Assembly: GCF_016097405.1 (NCBI RefSeq)
Contig: NZ_JAEHGD010000001.1
Span: 1,671,693 to 1,735,692 of the forward strand
Length of the DNA: 64,000 nt
DNA from: a methane-oxidizing endosymbiont of Gigantopelta aegis
Lineage (GTDB): Bacteria > Pseudomonadota > Gammaproteobacteria > Methylococcales > Methylomonadaceae
Direction: 5' to 3'
This document shows positions 18,219-31,121 of the stretch, piece by piece. The notes below the pieces were generated by a model. It saw nothing but the letters and a program-made list of their open reading frames with translations. It searched no databases and was not told the DNA's origin. Both the position numbers and the translations under genes were made by a program. Numbering within the stretch: the stretch's first letter is position 1; each line of letters starts with the position of its first letter.

Positions 18219-19226
18219 ATGCAAAAAACCCATCATATAAACAGTCTGATAGACCGTTTCGGTCGACACGTTAATTATTTACGTGTTTCTGTGACCGATC
18301 GCTGTGATTTTCGTTGCCAGTATTGTATGGCCGAAGATATGACGTTTTTGCCGCGCGCGCAGGTTTTAACGCTGGAGGAAATTCATTTTATTTGTCAGGC
18401 TTTCGTCGAGCTAGGTGTGCAAAAGATTCGGGTCACGGGGGGGGAGCCGTTGGTGCGGAAAGGTGTGCTGGGTTTGTTGGGTGAGCTAGGCTGCTTGAGC
18501 AAACTGAATGAATTGGTGCTAACGACCAATGGCTCGAAGCTTGGGCAGATGGCCGCAAATATAAAAAGTGCAGGAGTCAAGCGTGTCAATATCAGCCTGG
18601 ATACACTGGATAAGGAAAAATTTAAAATTCTGACGCGGACGGGTAATTTGGAGACTGTATTGCAGAGCATAGATGCAGCGGTACGAGCCGGTTTTGAACG
18701 GGTCAAAATCAATGCTGTTGTGCTGAAAAATCGTAACCATACCGAAGTGACTGATTTGGTTCAATTTGCCGTGGATAAAGGTATTGATATTAGTTTTATT
18801 GAGGAAATGCCGCTAGGCGTTATCAGTAGCCACGATCGCGCCGATGTTTTTTATCCCAGTCATTTAATCCGCCAGGATTTGGCCGCCCAATTTACATTGA
18901 CTCAGGTTCAAGACAAAACGGGTGGTCCGTCGGTTTATTATCAGGTAGAGGGGGCAAACACACGGGTGGGGTTTATTTCGCCACATAGTGCCAATTTTTG
19001 CAGCCAGTGTAATCGTGTTCGATTGACGGCAGAGGGTCGTTTGTTGTTATGTCTGGGAAATGAGCATTCAGTGGATTTGAAGCAAGTGGTGCGCGCATTT
19101 CCGGGCGATATGAATAAGCTTAAGCAGGTGATTATTGATGCCATGCAGATCAAACCGGAAAAACACGAATTCAATTTGCAGGAACAACCCATTATTTTAC
19201 GGCATATGAATTCTACCGGCGGTTAA
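18219..19226 (+). CDS. moaA: GTP 3',8-cyclase (molybdenum cofactor step 1)
   Basis: The radical SAM enzyme starts molybdopterin synthesis from GTP. The N-terminal 4Fe-4S site is Cys29, Cys33 and Cys36 in TDRCDFRCQYC, with the GGEP motif at VTGGEPLVR. The second, C-terminal cluster site is visible as NFCSQCNRVR with a third Cys in LLLCLG. The protein ends in GG, as needed for activity. It works upstream of moeA (6252), but the two loci are apart. No molybdenum-cofactor riboswitch fold is evident in the 100 bases between tRNA-Phe and the start. Confidence 0.96.
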   Translation: MQKTHHINSLIDRFGRHVNYLRVSVTDRCDFRCQYCMAEDMTFLPRAQVLTLEEIHFICQAFVELGVQKIRVTGGEPLVRKGVLGLLGELGCLSKLNELVLTTNGSKLGQMAANIKSAGVKRVNISLDTLDKEKFKILTRTGNLETVLQSIDAAVRAGFERVKINAVVLKNRNHTEVTDLVQFAVDKGIDISFIEEMPLGVISSHDRADVFYPSHLIRQDLAAQFTLTQVQDKTGGPSVYYQVEGANTRVGFISPHSANFCSQCNRVRLTAEGRLLLCLGNEHSVDLKQVVRAFPGDMNKLKQVIIDAMQIKPEKHEFNLQEQPIILRHMNSTGG

Positions 19227-19377
19227 GCTAGGCGCTTGCACTCAATATCTGAGTCAAAATAATAAATACTCTTTCTGTCTGCTTTTTGCCATGGTTGTCG
19301 TCAAATTTTAACGTTAAAGGCCGTTAAAAATGTTAAAATAGGCCGTTTAATCTCGCATTCATGATTTATTGGGATAA

Positions 19378-23148
<3,771 letters not shown>

Positions 23149-23191
23149 AACATCACATAAATGGGGGCTGTCGCATCCATTTTTCTGATCA

Positions 23192-23222
23192 GGTGGATAC
23201 TGCTAGGGTATCCACCTTTTTT
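23192..23222 (+). terminator. Intrinsic terminator after eno
   Basis: GGTGGATAC pairs perfectly with GTATCCACC around a 7-base loop, followed by six Ts. It lies only 12 bases before the ftsB start, so ftsB-truD may partly depend on read-through. Confidence 0.85.
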
Positions 23223-23233
23223 GATAGAGCTTT

Positions 23234-23509
23234 ATGATCATCAAAGTACTTATCGCTGTTTTAATCCTTTTAATATTGCAATTGCAGTATCGTCTTTGGT
23301 TTGGGGATGCCAGTATCGGTCAGATATTGGATTATCAAGCCCGTCTTGCACAATTACAACAACAATCTCAGTCTGAAAAAGAGCGTAATCGGGCATTGTA
23401 TGCTGAAGTGCAAGACCTGCGTAAAGGTAAACAAGCGATTGAAGAACGCGCCCGTTATGAATTGGGCATGATCAAGAAAAACGAAACTTTTTTTCAGGTA
23501 CTTGAATGA
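23234..23509 (+). CDS. ftsB: Cell division protein FtsB
   Basis: The 91-residue bitopic protein has an N-terminal membrane helix ([23 protein letters not shown]) and a periplasmic coiled coil ([25 protein letters not shown]), ending in [17 protein letters not shown]. FtsB joins FtsL and FtsQ at the septum. It overlaps ispD by four bases, the usual gammaproteobacterial eno-ftsB-ispD-ispF order. Confidence 0.95.
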   Translation: MIIKVLIAVLILLILQLQYRLWFGDASIGQILDYQARLAQLQQQSQSEKERNRALYAEVQDLRKGKQAIEERARYELGMIKKNETFFQVLE

Positions 23510-24195
23510 CGCGCAAAACAAAAATCTGGGCTGTCGTGCCTGCGGCCGGTGTCGGTAAACGTATGCAGGCCGATAAACCTAAACAATATTTAACACTAGC
23601 GGGAAAAACCGTCATCGAACATACCTTGAATCGCTTGCTGGATGCGGCTGTGTTTTCGGCCGTCGCTGTAGCTATTTCTGAACAAGATCCATACTGGCCG
23701 GAATTGGCGGTTGCCAGACACCCGGATGTGATGACCGCTGCGGGCGGTAAAGAACGGGCCGATTCGGTATTGTCAGCATTAAAAGCCCTGACAAAAGCTC
23801 ATGAACAGGATTGGGTGATGGTGCATGATGCGGCAAGACCCTGTTTGACGACAATGGATATTTTGGCATTATTGCAGCAATTAGAGCAGGATGAAGTCGG
23901 TGGAATTTTGGCTGTACCGTCACATGATACGCTAAAAAGTGTAGAAGATGGTGTGATTATGGGCAGTGTCGATCGCGATAAAATCTGGCGCGCCTTAACT
24001 CCGCAAATGTTCCGCTTTGGACTGTTGCGTGATGCCCTGCAACAGGCTGAAGGCAATGCGGCGATCACCGATGAAGCAAGCGCCTTGGAACTTAAAGGTT
24101 TCAAGCCGAAGATTGTCGAAGGGCGTGTCGATAATATTAAAATCACTCGTCCGGAAGATTTAGCGCTGGCGCAATTTTATATGGAGCAACAATGA
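23506..24195 (+). CDS. ispD: 2-C-methyl-D-erythritol 4-phosphate cytidylyltransferase
   Basis: The 229-residue enzyme of the MEP isoprenoid pathway carries the nucleotidyltransferase start [30 protein letters not shown] and the C-terminal [14 protein letters not shown]. It uses CTP, made by PyrG. It overlaps ftsB and ispF by four bases each. The pathway supplies isoprenoids for quinones and, in methanotrophs, hopanoids or carotenoids. Confidence 0.97.
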   Translation: MTRKTKIWAVVPAAGVGKRMQADKPKQYLTLAGKTVIEHTLNRLLDAAVFSAVAVAISEQDPYWPELAVARHPDVMTAAGGKERADSVLSALKALTKAHEQDWVMVHDAARPCLTTMDILALLQQLEQDEVGGILAVPSHDTLKSVEDGVIMGSVDRDKIWRALTPQMFRFGLLRDALQQAEGNAAITDEASALELKGFKPKIVEGRVDNIKITRPEDLALAQFYMEQQ

Positions 24196-24668
24196 TTAGA
24201 ATCGGACAAGGCTATGATGTGCATCGTTTTAAAGATGGTGGTGAGGTTATTTTAGGCGGTGTCAAAATTGACTATGAAAAAGGCTTAGAAGCGCACTCCG
24301 ATGGCGATGTCGTCTTGCATGCCTTATCGGATGCCTTGTTAGGGGCTGCAGCCTTAGGTGATATTGGTAAGCATTTCCCCGACACCGATCCTGATTTTAA
24401 AGGTGCAGATAGTCGGGTTTTGTTACGTCACGTTTATGCCATTGTAAAAGATAAAGGCTATCGGCTGGTTAATGCCGATATTACCATCATCGCGCAAGCA
24501 CCCAAGATGGCACCGCATATTGCGACCATGTGTCAAAATATTGCGGTAGACCTTGAGGTTGATGTCGATCGTATCAATGTGAAAGCCACAACCACCGAAA
24601 AGCTTGGTTTTGAAGGCCGCAAAGAAGGCATTGCCGTGCAAGCTGCTGTGTTGATCGAATCTGTGTGA
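24192..24668 (+). CDS. ispF: 2-C-methyl-D-erythritol 2,4-cyclodiphosphate synthase
   Basis: The 158-residue MEP pathway enzyme. It shows the metal-binding GYDVHRF start, the [31 protein letters not shown] core (residues about 37-67) and the [18 protein letters not shown]-terminal signature. It overlaps ispD as ATGA and truD as GTGA. Confidence 0.97.
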   Translation: MIRIGQGYDVHRFKDGGEVILGGVKIDYEKGLEAHSDGDVVLHALSDALLGAAALGDIGKHFPDTDPDFKGADSRVLLRHVYAIVKDKGYRLVNADITIIAQAPKMAPHIATMCQNIAVDLEVDVDRINVKATTTEKLGFEGRKEGIAVQAAVLIESV

Positions 24669-25681
24669 TTGATGCACAAATAGATTGGCCTAGAGCCTGG
24701 GGTGGCGTATCTGGTTCGGGACTCATCAAATCGACAGTAGATGATTTCCAGGTTATCGAAGAATTATCTTTCGAGCCTGCCGGAGAAGGCGAGCATGTTT
24801 TTTTATACCTTGAAAAACAGGGTGAAAATACCGATTATGTGGCTCGGCTTTTGGCGCGGTTTGCCGGTGTTAGGCAGCGTGATATTGGCTATGCCGGACT
24901 CAAAGACCGGCATGCGCGCACCCGACAATGGTTCAGCATCTGGTTGCCCGGTAAGCCAGAACTTGAGTGGCGGGACATTGAAACCCAGCAGATTAAAGTA
25001 CTGCAGGTCAGCCGCCATTTACGCAAACTAAAGCGCGGCGCTATTCGCTGTAACCATTTTCAAATTAATCTTCGTGATTGGCAAGGTGAAAACAGCCGTC
25101 TGCAACAGCAGTTGCAACAGATTAAAACGGCCGGTTTCCCCAATTATTTTGCACAGCAGCGATTTGGCCGTGATGGGCAAAATCTCAACAAAGCACTGGC
25201 CATGTTTAACGGCCAGCGCGTCAAACGACAGCACCGGAGTCTGTATTTATCCGCTGCCCGCTCATGGTTGTTCAACCAGATTTTAGCCGAACGTGTGCGT
25301 CAAGGGAATTGGAATCAGCTGATTGGGGGAGACATTTGTCAGCTTGATAACAGCCATAGTTTGTTTGAATACGATGAGTCGGATAAAACATTGCCGGAAC
25401 GATGTCAGGCCGGTGATATTCATCCAACGGCTGTGCTGTTTGGGCAGACGACAAGCGATTTACCCGAAATCAGTCAACGCATATTGCAGCAGTATCCAGA
25501 AATCACAGCTGGATTGTCCACATTTGGCTTGACGGCCGATTATCGCGCATTGCGTGTCATTCCTCAAAACCTGCATTGGCAACAAATCGGGACATCGCAA
25601 TGGCGGTTTGTGTTCAGTTTACCGGCCGGTGCTTATGCAACGGCATTGATGCGTGAGCTGATAACAACCGAGCCTCCGTAA
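24665..25681 (+). CDS. truD: tRNA pseudouridine(13) synthase
   Basis: The 338-residue enzyme modifies U13 of tRNA-Glu and related tRNAs. The catalytic Asp is in [43 protein letters not shown] and the C-terminal [13 protein letters not shown] follow the family. The start is GTG 24665, overlapping the ispF stop (GTGA). It is the last gene of the ftsB-ispD-ispF-truD operon. Confidence 0.95.
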   Translation: MIDAQIDWPRAWGGVSGSGLIKSTVDDFQVIEELSFEPAGEGEHVFLYLEKQGENTDYVARLLARFAGVRQRDIGYAGLKDRHARTRQWFSIWLPGKPELEWRDIETQQIKVLQVSRHLRKLKRGAIRCNHFQINLRDWQGENSRLQQQLQQIKTAGFPNYFAQQRFGRDGQNLNKALAMFNGQRVKRQHRSLYLSAARSWLFNQILAERVRQGNWNQLIGGDICQLDNSHSLFEYDESDKTLPERCQAGDIHPTAVLFGQTTSDLPEISQRILQQYPEITAGLSTFGLTADYRALRVIPQNLHWQQIGTSQWRFVFSLPAGAYATALMRELITTEPP

Positions 25682-25754
25682 AAACACGTTTTGCCTGTCG
25701 GGGCGTATTTTGAGAATATAGCCTAAAAACAATATTGACAGAGGAGGACGCGTG

Positions 25755-26996
25755 ATGAAAACACAGGTCTTGTTTCTGGTTTTTGTGGCGATCTTGATAA
25801 CGGTGTTTATCCGTTTAAATCCGGCACAACGTTCCACCACTTCTGATTATGATATTTATCAGTATGTAGAAGAGTGTAAGGCCGAACTGGGAATTCAGCG
25901 CGATTTGCCCGTTGTCTCCTGTTTGGATGGCAAAAAGATTCCTATTTATGTCGATAAACAGGAAATAAACAGTCACAATTGGTCTACATTATCGCAAGGC
26001 AAACAATGCGATAATCCACATTGGTTGGGTGGCGATATTGGTTGTTGGACATATTCCCATCTGCAAGTGATTCCACTGGATGAAGACAATGTAATGGTGG
26101 TGAATTGTCGGCAAAAAGGTAATCAGAATGACAAAACCTGGTATCGCGATACACAAAGTAATTTAGGAAAAGACCAGAACCAGCGCAAACAGGCGATTTT
26201 GCAAGCGAAAACAGCCGCAGAAAAACAACAGCTTTATTATCTATACAATACCTTCAATGATTTAGGTATTATTTTCCGCAATATCCGCACTGGAAAGGCC
26301 TGCTATTTAACCCAATATGGCAAACAATTTACAGGCTTTATTCCGCCACTTGATAAACCGCTCCCCGCTAAATCAGACTATTTGAAAAATTATAACCCCG
26401 ATCATGCCCGCCCCCCCGAAGGTTTTCCGGAAGAACTCTGGTATCGGGATGCGAACCAGGCTTTTCGTTCGCCACAGCTTACCGCTCAGGCAGGATGTAT
26501 CAACTGTCATAATGCACATGGTTTCAAATACAGTCCTTACATCAATTCCAGTCATGGTTTGCCAAGTATCTACAGCATGAAAGACTTGCCTATGCTGTTA
26601 GTGGGTAAGCCCTTTATCGATCATTTTCGAAAGGAAGGATTTTTGCAGTTAGATACTACGCCGGTCAACGGTGAAAAGCAGATCTGTACACGTTGCCATA
26701 AAATAACAACAGCTGGAACCTGCGGTTATTTGTTTGATTTTGCGACCGGACATCCAAATATGAAACTGCATAAGTGGTTGACACGCAATAAAAAAGAAAA
26801 CTGGATGCCGCCTGTTGACATGGGGGTACAGTCGGTTTATAAACATACTAAAAGGATGAGTTGCTGTTGTAAAAACCCGTATGCAAAAGGCTGCTTGACG
26901 CGGCAATTTGGCCCAACCGAATCAGATCTCGCTGAAGGATTTTTAGAGGGCCGAGGCTGGGTCGAATCAGAAGGTCCGGGAGATTGTGACAACTGA
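25755..26996 (+). CDS. Exported Cys-rich protein with two haem c-type CxxCH motifs, unknown function
   Basis: The 413-residue protein opens with a signal anchor (TQVLFLVFVAILITVFI). Two classical haem c attachment motifs follow: CINCH at about residue 248 and CTRCH at about 311, both in the C-terminal half. The protein also has CDN near the start, WLGGDIGCWTYSHLQVIPL, a triple Cys (SCCCKNPYAKGC) near residue 373 and a final GDCDN. I do not recognise the N-terminal domain. A periplasmic di-haem electron-transfer or redox role is plausible but unproven. The start at ATG 25755, not GTG 25752, is supported by GAGGAGG at 25741-25747. Confidence 0.75.
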   Translation: MKTQVLFLVFVAILITVFIRLNPAQRSTTSDYDIYQYVEECKAELGIQRDLPVVSCLDGKKIPIYVDKQEINSHNWSTLSQGKQCDNPHWLGGDIGCWTYSHLQVIPLDEDNVMVVNCRQKGNQNDKTWYRDTQSNLGKDQNQRKQAILQAKTAAEKQQLYYLYNTFNDLGIIFRNIRTGKACYLTQYGKQFTGFIPPLDKPLPAKSDYLKNYNPDHARPPEGFPEELWYRDANQAFRSPQLTAQAGCINCHNAHGFKYSPYINSSHGLPSIYSMKDLPMLLVGKPFIDHFRKEGFLQLDTTPVNGEKQICTRCHKITTAGTCGYLFDFATGHPNMKLHKWLTRNKKENWMPPVDMGVQSVYKHTKRMSCCCKNPYAKGCLTRQFGPTESDLAEGFLEGRGWVESEGPGDCDN

Positions 26997-27082
26997 TACA
27001 CAAAGGATGTATTTGAAGACTCTATGTTGTATAGATTAACCGAAGGAAAAACTTTTTAAAAAAGAGTGAACTTTTTACATTA

Positions 27083-27109
27083 TTAGCACTCTACCTATGC
27101 GAGTGCTAA
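27083..27109 (+). promoter_or_regulatory. CIRCE operator (HrcA-binding site) upstream of rpoH
   Basis: TTAGCACTC, nine bases, then GAGTGCTAA: a perfect match to the CIRCE consensus TTAGCACTC-N9-GAGTGCTAA. It ends 33 bases before the rpoH start. CIRCE is bound by the HrcA repressor and relieved on heat stress when GroEL is titrated. Its position implies that the sigma-32 gene is itself under HrcA control here. Confidence 0.92.
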
Positions 27110-27142
27110 TAATACGAATAAAAAATATCAACGGAGGGCAAC

Positions 27143-28000
27143 ATGAGTAATGAATTAACACTACCTGCCAATTTATCAGTTGGCACATTTGATACTTATG
27201 TCAACGCCATTGCTCAGCTGCCTAGGTTGTCAGCTGAGGAAGAACATAAATTAGCTGTGCGTTTTCATGAGGAAGGCGATATAGACGCCGCTCGTCAATT
27301 GGTTTTATCTAATTTGCGCTTTGTCGTACATATTGCCAAAGGCTATAGTGGTTATGGTTTGCCATTACCTGACTTGGTTCAGGAAGGTAATATTGGCTTA
27401 ATGAAAGCGGTTAAACGTTTCAACCCAAATATGGGAGTGCGTTTGGTTTCTTTTGCTGTGCATTGGATCAAAGCTGAAATCCATGAATTTGTGATTAAAA
27501 ACTGGCGTATCGTAAAGATTGCGACTACCAAAGCGCAGCGTAAATTATTTTTTAATTTGCGTAAATCTAAAAAAAAACTGGAGTGGCTGACTAAAAATGA
27601 AGCCGAGCATATTGCAGATGAACTCTCTGTCGATGTAAAAACAGTGTATGAGATGGAAACCCGGCTAGATGGACATGATATGGCATTTGATCAGCCTGGC
27701 GATGATGTATCAGATGAAACAAACTTTGCACCGGTTAATTATCTGGAGCAACGCAATGCGGATCCGGCTGTGATTTTAGAAAAAGATGATTGGCAAGGGC
27801 ATGAGGAAGACTTGTTGTCAAAAGCGATGGCAAATCTGGATGAGCGTAGCCAGGATATCCTGACCAGTCGCTGGTTATCCAGTGAAAAAGCAACCTTGCA
27901 TGAGTTGGCCGAACGCTACAATGTCTCAGCTGAACGCATTCGGCAGCTAGAAAAGAATGCGATGAATAAAATAAAAAAAGCGGTTGTTCTGGAGGCTTAA
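27143..28000 (+). CDS. rpoH: RNA polymerase heat-shock sigma factor sigma-32
   Basis: The 285-residue group-3-like sigma factor has region 1.2/2 ([41 protein letters not shown]), the RpoH-specific box [15 protein letters not shown], and region 4 with the helix-turn-helix [27 protein letters not shown]. It directs RNA polymerase to chaperone and protease genes, probably including ftsH (37171), which in turn degrades sigma-32 in related bacteria. GGAGGG precedes the ATG. A perfect CIRCE site lies just upstream. Confidence 0.96.
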   Translation: MSNELTLPANLSVGTFDTYVNAIAQLPRLSAEEEHKLAVRFHEEGDIDAARQLVLSNLRFVVHIAKGYSGYGLPLPDLVQEGNIGLMKAVKRFNPNMGVRLVSFAVHWIKAEIHEFVIKNWRIVKIATTKAQRKLFFNLRKSKKKLEWLTKNEAEHIADELSVDVKTVYEMETRLDGHDMAFDQPGDDVSDETNFAPVNYLEQRNADPAVILEKDDWQGHEEDLLSKAMANLDERSQDILTSRWLSSEKATLHELAERYNVSAERIRQLEKNAMNKIKKAVVLEA

Positions 28001-28007
28001 AAAACAC

Positions 28008-28035
28008 TTGAAAAAACACCGAATACCCGTATAAT
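28008..28035 (+). promoter_or_regulatory. tRNA-Leu promoter
   Basis: TTGAAA (28008-28013), a 16-base spacer and a perfect TATAAT (28030-28035), 12 bases before the tRNA. Confidence 0.7.
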
Positions 28036-28046
28036 ACCTCAACTCT

Positions 28047-28131
28047 GCCGAGGTGGCGAAACTGGTAGACGCGCTGGATTCAAAATCCAGTTTCTTCGGA
28101 AGTGCCGGTTCGATTCCGGCCCTCGGTACCA
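28047..28131 (+). tRNA. tRNA-Leu (CAA)
   Basis: An 85-base class II tRNA with a long variable arm (TTTCTTCGGAAGT region), acceptor stem GCCGAGG paired to CCTCGGT, encoded CCA, and anticodon CAA at 28081-28083. Confidence 0.96.
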
Positions 28132-28140
28132 AATAAAAGA

Positions 28141-28171
28141 AAGGCTCTACATTTATTTGTAGGGCCTTTTT
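28141..28171 (+). terminator. Intrinsic terminator after tRNA-Leu
   Basis: AAGGCTCTACA pairs with TGTAGGGCCTT (one G-T pair) around a 6-base loop, ending in a T run. Confidence 0.85.
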
Positions 28172-28213
28172 ATTTTCTGTATCAGTTCAAAAAAATAATT
28201 TGATAAGCATTTC

Positions 28214-29029
28214 TTATTTTTGGCAGTGTTTGCAAAAAAAACTGCTGCGCTGAGCAATTTTAATCTGTTGAATCGTTTGGCCGCATTGCAGGCAGGGCTG
28301 TTCTGTTCGGCCATAAACAGCCAGGGATTGCTGGAAATAGCCGGGCTTTCCCTGGGCGTTGACAAAATCCTTTAGCGTTGTGCCGCCTTGGTCGATCGCG
28401 TGTTGCAATACGGTTTTAATGGCTTCGGCTAATTTTTGGTAACGTTTGAGGGATATTTTACCGGCTTGGCGGTTTGGATGGATACCGGCCATAAAAAGAG
28501 CTTCACTGGCGTAAATATTACCGACGCCAACGACAATATGACTATCCATAATAAAATTTTTGACGGCGATTTTACAGTTTTTGGCTTTTTGATAAAGCAG
28601 GCTGCCGTTAAATTGGGGAGATAAAGGCTCCGGCCCTAAATCTTTGAATAATGGATGCTTATCGATAGATTGATCCGTCCATAAAACGGCGCCAAATTTG
28701 CGTGGGTCATTCAGCCTGAGGGCGTTACCATCGGTCAAGACAAAATCAATATGGTCATGTTTTGCGGCTACTGTGTTGGCGGGAATAATTCTTAAATTTC
28801 CAGACATGCCAAGATGCAGAATAACGCAGCCGTTGCTAACCTCCATTAATAAATATTTTGCCCGCCTGAAAACCGCTCGGATATGGTGCCCTTGAAGTTT
28901 TTCATGCAAGTTGTCAGGCACCGGCCAGCGTAATTGCATTTGCCGGACAATGACCTGCTGAATGGTTTTATCGACAAGATATGGTTTGATACCGCGGCAG
29001 GTGGTTTCGACTTCGGGAAGCTCGGGCAT
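28214..29029 (-). CDS. mutM: Formamidopyrimidine-DNA glycosylase
   Basis: The 271-residue base-excision repair enzyme removes 8-oxoguanine and formamidopyrimidines. The N-terminal PELPEVE carries catalytic Pro and Glu. VGVGNIYASEALF marks the helix-two-turn-helix region. The C-terminal zinc finger has CLQCG and FFCKHCQK. Its start overlaps the stop of the GldG-like gene by one base (TAATG), so it is the last gene of the hflD-ABC operon. Confidence 0.97.
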   Translation of the reverse strand: MPELPEVETTCRGIKPYLVDKTIQQVIVRQMQLRWPVPDNLHEKLQGHHIRAVFRRAKYLLMEVSNGCVILHLGMSGNLRIIPANTVAAKHDHIDFVLTDGNALRLNDPRKFGAVLWTDQSIDKHPLFKDLGPEPLSPQFNGSLLYQKAKNCKIAVKNFIMDSHIVVGVGNIYASEALFMAGIHPNRQAGKISLKRYQKLAEAIKTVLQHAIDQGGTTLKDFVNAQGKPGYFQQSLAVYGRTEQPCLQCGQTIQQIKIAQRSSFFCKHCQK

Positions 29030-30372
29030 TAATTTTGTTTGCGTTTTCGCCAGATATAAAAACCGGATACCAGAAAGATAAGCGGCAACAGGATCAGGAA
29101 AAAGGTGCTGAGCAAGCCTAGCGTCAGATCATTGAAGTGCAAGCTTTTGCCGACGCTGTCCCGCGCTGGAATGTCAATGAATTGATCATTATGGGTCAGC
29201 CATTGGATTATGCGCAGGCCAAGTTCCAGATTACCGACGTTGTTCAGGTAAGCATTGGCGAGAAAGTCGGCATCACCGATGACAATAATGCGTTGTTGCT
29301 GACCTGTTTTGAGTGTCCGGGTCAGGCTGTAGGCGAAATCCAGTGGCCCCATCTGGTCCGGGCTGTCGGCGTCAAATTGACTATCGGCTGTTGCAGGATC
29401 GCTTTCGAGCCAGGCTTGCGTGTCACTTTGCAGTAGTGTGTGCAGATTAAATTCGCTGCTTTCAGTATTTTGTAATACGGCGACGCCCGGGAATATCGTC
29501 ATGTCTTTAAAGGCTGTGGTCACGGGGTGGGAAGGATATTGGCTGATCAGGATAAAGCCTGGGTTGTCTACGCCATAAAGTGACGATTGCGAGCCGAGCA
29601 GTTGGCCACTTAATTTTTTAAGCCCTAGGTGGTGCAATAACGGATGCAGGAAGCTGCGTTCCGGGTCGGTTAGCAACAGAAGATTACCACCGTGTTCTAG
29701 ATAATTTGTAATTTGTTGCATCTCAGCGGGTAATAGCGCAACACCTGGTTCTGTCAGAACCAGTAATGATGAATTATCTGGAATTGCGCCGGTTTTGGCC
29801 AGGTTAAGCGATTGCGGATGAATGCCGCGTTTTTGTAGTTCGGCACCAAACAAGCCTAGATCAAAATTGGCCTGTCCTTCAAGGGAGCGTTCGCCGTGTC
29901 CGGTCAAAAAACTTAGCCAAATATCCCGACTGCTCGCTAATTGCAGCAGGGTATTGGTCAGGCTGTTTTCATCCAGGTAAGTTATTTTTTCATGTTTACC
30001 CTTGTATTCAACGACGACTGCACCGACTGAGCTGAGATGGTATTTTTTGCTCAATTCAGGGTGCGCTTTCGGGTCGCTGTAGTCAATGGTAATCGACGGT
30101 TTAACGCGTTGATACTGCGCCAATAAATCGGCAATTTGTTGGCGCAGGCTAGGATCGGAAATCAGGACGTGAATTTGGATCGGCGCCGATAATTTTTGTA
30201 AGACTTTAATGGAAACAGGCGATAGGGTGTTGTTTTGATTTGCGGTTAAATCAGTTTGTGTATGGTAACGAGTGCTAAGCCAGGCGGCTGCAATCAGCAG
30301 TGACAGCAAGGCAAAAGTTTTTAAAATGGCGTTCAACCACAGTTTTCGGTGAATATGCGGGGTGATTTTCAT
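29029..30372 (-). CDS. GldG-family ABC transporter auxiliary protein
   Basis: The 447-residue protein has one N-terminal membrane helix (ILKTFALLSLLIAAAWLSTRY), a large extracytoplasmic domain (DLTANQNNTLSPVSIKVLQKL; WLSFLTGHGERSLEG; GGNLLLLTDPE; IIVIGDADFLAN), and a C-terminal helix before the tail KRKQN. This matches the GldG/ABC_transp_aux family that accompanies ABC-2 type transporters. I chose ATG 30372, which overlaps the permease stop as ATGA; an upstream frame start would reach deep into the permease gene. The substrate is unknown. Confidence 0.87.
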   Translation of the reverse strand: MKITPHIHRKLWLNAILKTFALLSLLIAAAWLSTRYHTQTDLTANQNNTLSPVSIKVLQKLSAPIQIHVLISDPSLRQQIADLLAQYQRVKPSITIDYSDPKAHPELSKKYHLSSVGAVVVEYKGKHEKITYLDENSLTNTLLQLASSRDIWLSFLTGHGERSLEGQANFDLGLFGAELQKRGIHPQSLNLAKTGAIPDNSSLLVLTEPGVALLPAEMQQITNYLEHGGNLLLLTDPERSFLHPLLHHLGLKKLSGQLLGSQSSLYGVDNPGFILISQYPSHPVTTAFKDMTIFPGVAVLQNTESSEFNLHTLLQSDTQAWLESDPATADSQFDADSPDQMGPLDFAYSLTRTLKTGQQQRIIVIGDADFLANAYLNNVGNLELGLRIIQWLTHNDQFIDIPARDSVGKSLHFNDLTLGLLSTFFLILLPLIFLVSGFYIWRKRKQN

Positions 30373-31121
30373 TTTTGCAGGCGCTCGTATTCCAGACGAA
30401 AAATACTGAGAATCAGAAAGGTGGCGCAAAATAGCACAAAATACAGCACGTCCTGGCTGTCTAGCAGGCCGCTTTGCAGATTCTGGAAGTGACGCAGCAT
30501 GGAAATGTATTCTAAGACATCGCTACTCTGATTTTTTAAACCGGCTTTCCAATCAATAATCCAGAGCAGTAACAGCAAGCCAAAACTGCCAATAGCGGCG
30601 ATGGTCGGATGACTGGCGAGACTGGACAGATAGAGACCTAATGCGGCGAATGCCGCGGTTAATAGTAGCAGACCAAGAAGATTGCAAAACCATTTGCCAA
30701 AATCCAGTTCGCCGCCAAATAACAAGGCGAGTGACATTAAACCAGTCATGGCGACGATGCAGGTTAGTAAGCCGATAATCGACAGATATTTTCCCAGCAC
30801 GATGTCGGTGGTCGAAAGCGGGGCAGAAAGCAACAGTGTCAACGTTTTGTTGCGTCGTTCTTCACACAGTGTACGCATGGTCAGCAAGGGGGTGACCAGC
30901 AGTAGAATAACGGCGGCGTTGCTGAACAAGGGGGCGACGATAATATCGGTAATGCCGGGGGCATGGCTGATTTGAGCCAGCCGCGATTGAAAGGCGATAA
31001 AGGTTTCGATTTGAGTCAGAAACAGATAAGCCAGAATGAACTGAATGACCGCTAACACCGACCAGGCCAACGGTGACAGGAACAGCGATTGAAATTCCCG
31101 GCGTGCAATAGTAAATATCAT
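30369..31121 (-). CDS. ABC-2 type transporter permease
   Basis: The 250-residue inner membrane protein has six predicted helices. The family features are MIFTIARREFQSLFLSPLAW at the start and the conserved TPLLTMRTLCEERRNKTLTLLLSAPLSTTDIVLGKY loop. It overlaps the ATPase gene by four bases and the GldG-like gene by four bases, so the three form one transporter. Confidence 0.9.
   Translation of the reverse strand: MIFTIARREFQSLFLSPLAWSVLAVIQFILAYLFLTQIETFIAFQSRLAQISHAPGITDIIVAPLFSNAAVILLLVTPLLTMRTLCEERRNKTLTLLLSAPLSTTDIVLGKYLSIIGLLTCIVAMTGLMSLALLFGGELDFGKWFCNLLGLLLLTAAFAALGLYLSSLASHPTIAAIGSFGLLLLLWIIDWKAGLKNQSSDVLEYISMLRHFQNLQSGLLDSQDVLYFVLFCATFLILSIFRLEYERLQK

Noticed and set aside
27001-27082. 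Terminator between the CxxCH protein gene and rpoH
   Set aside because: Only A and T runs without a stable GC stem.
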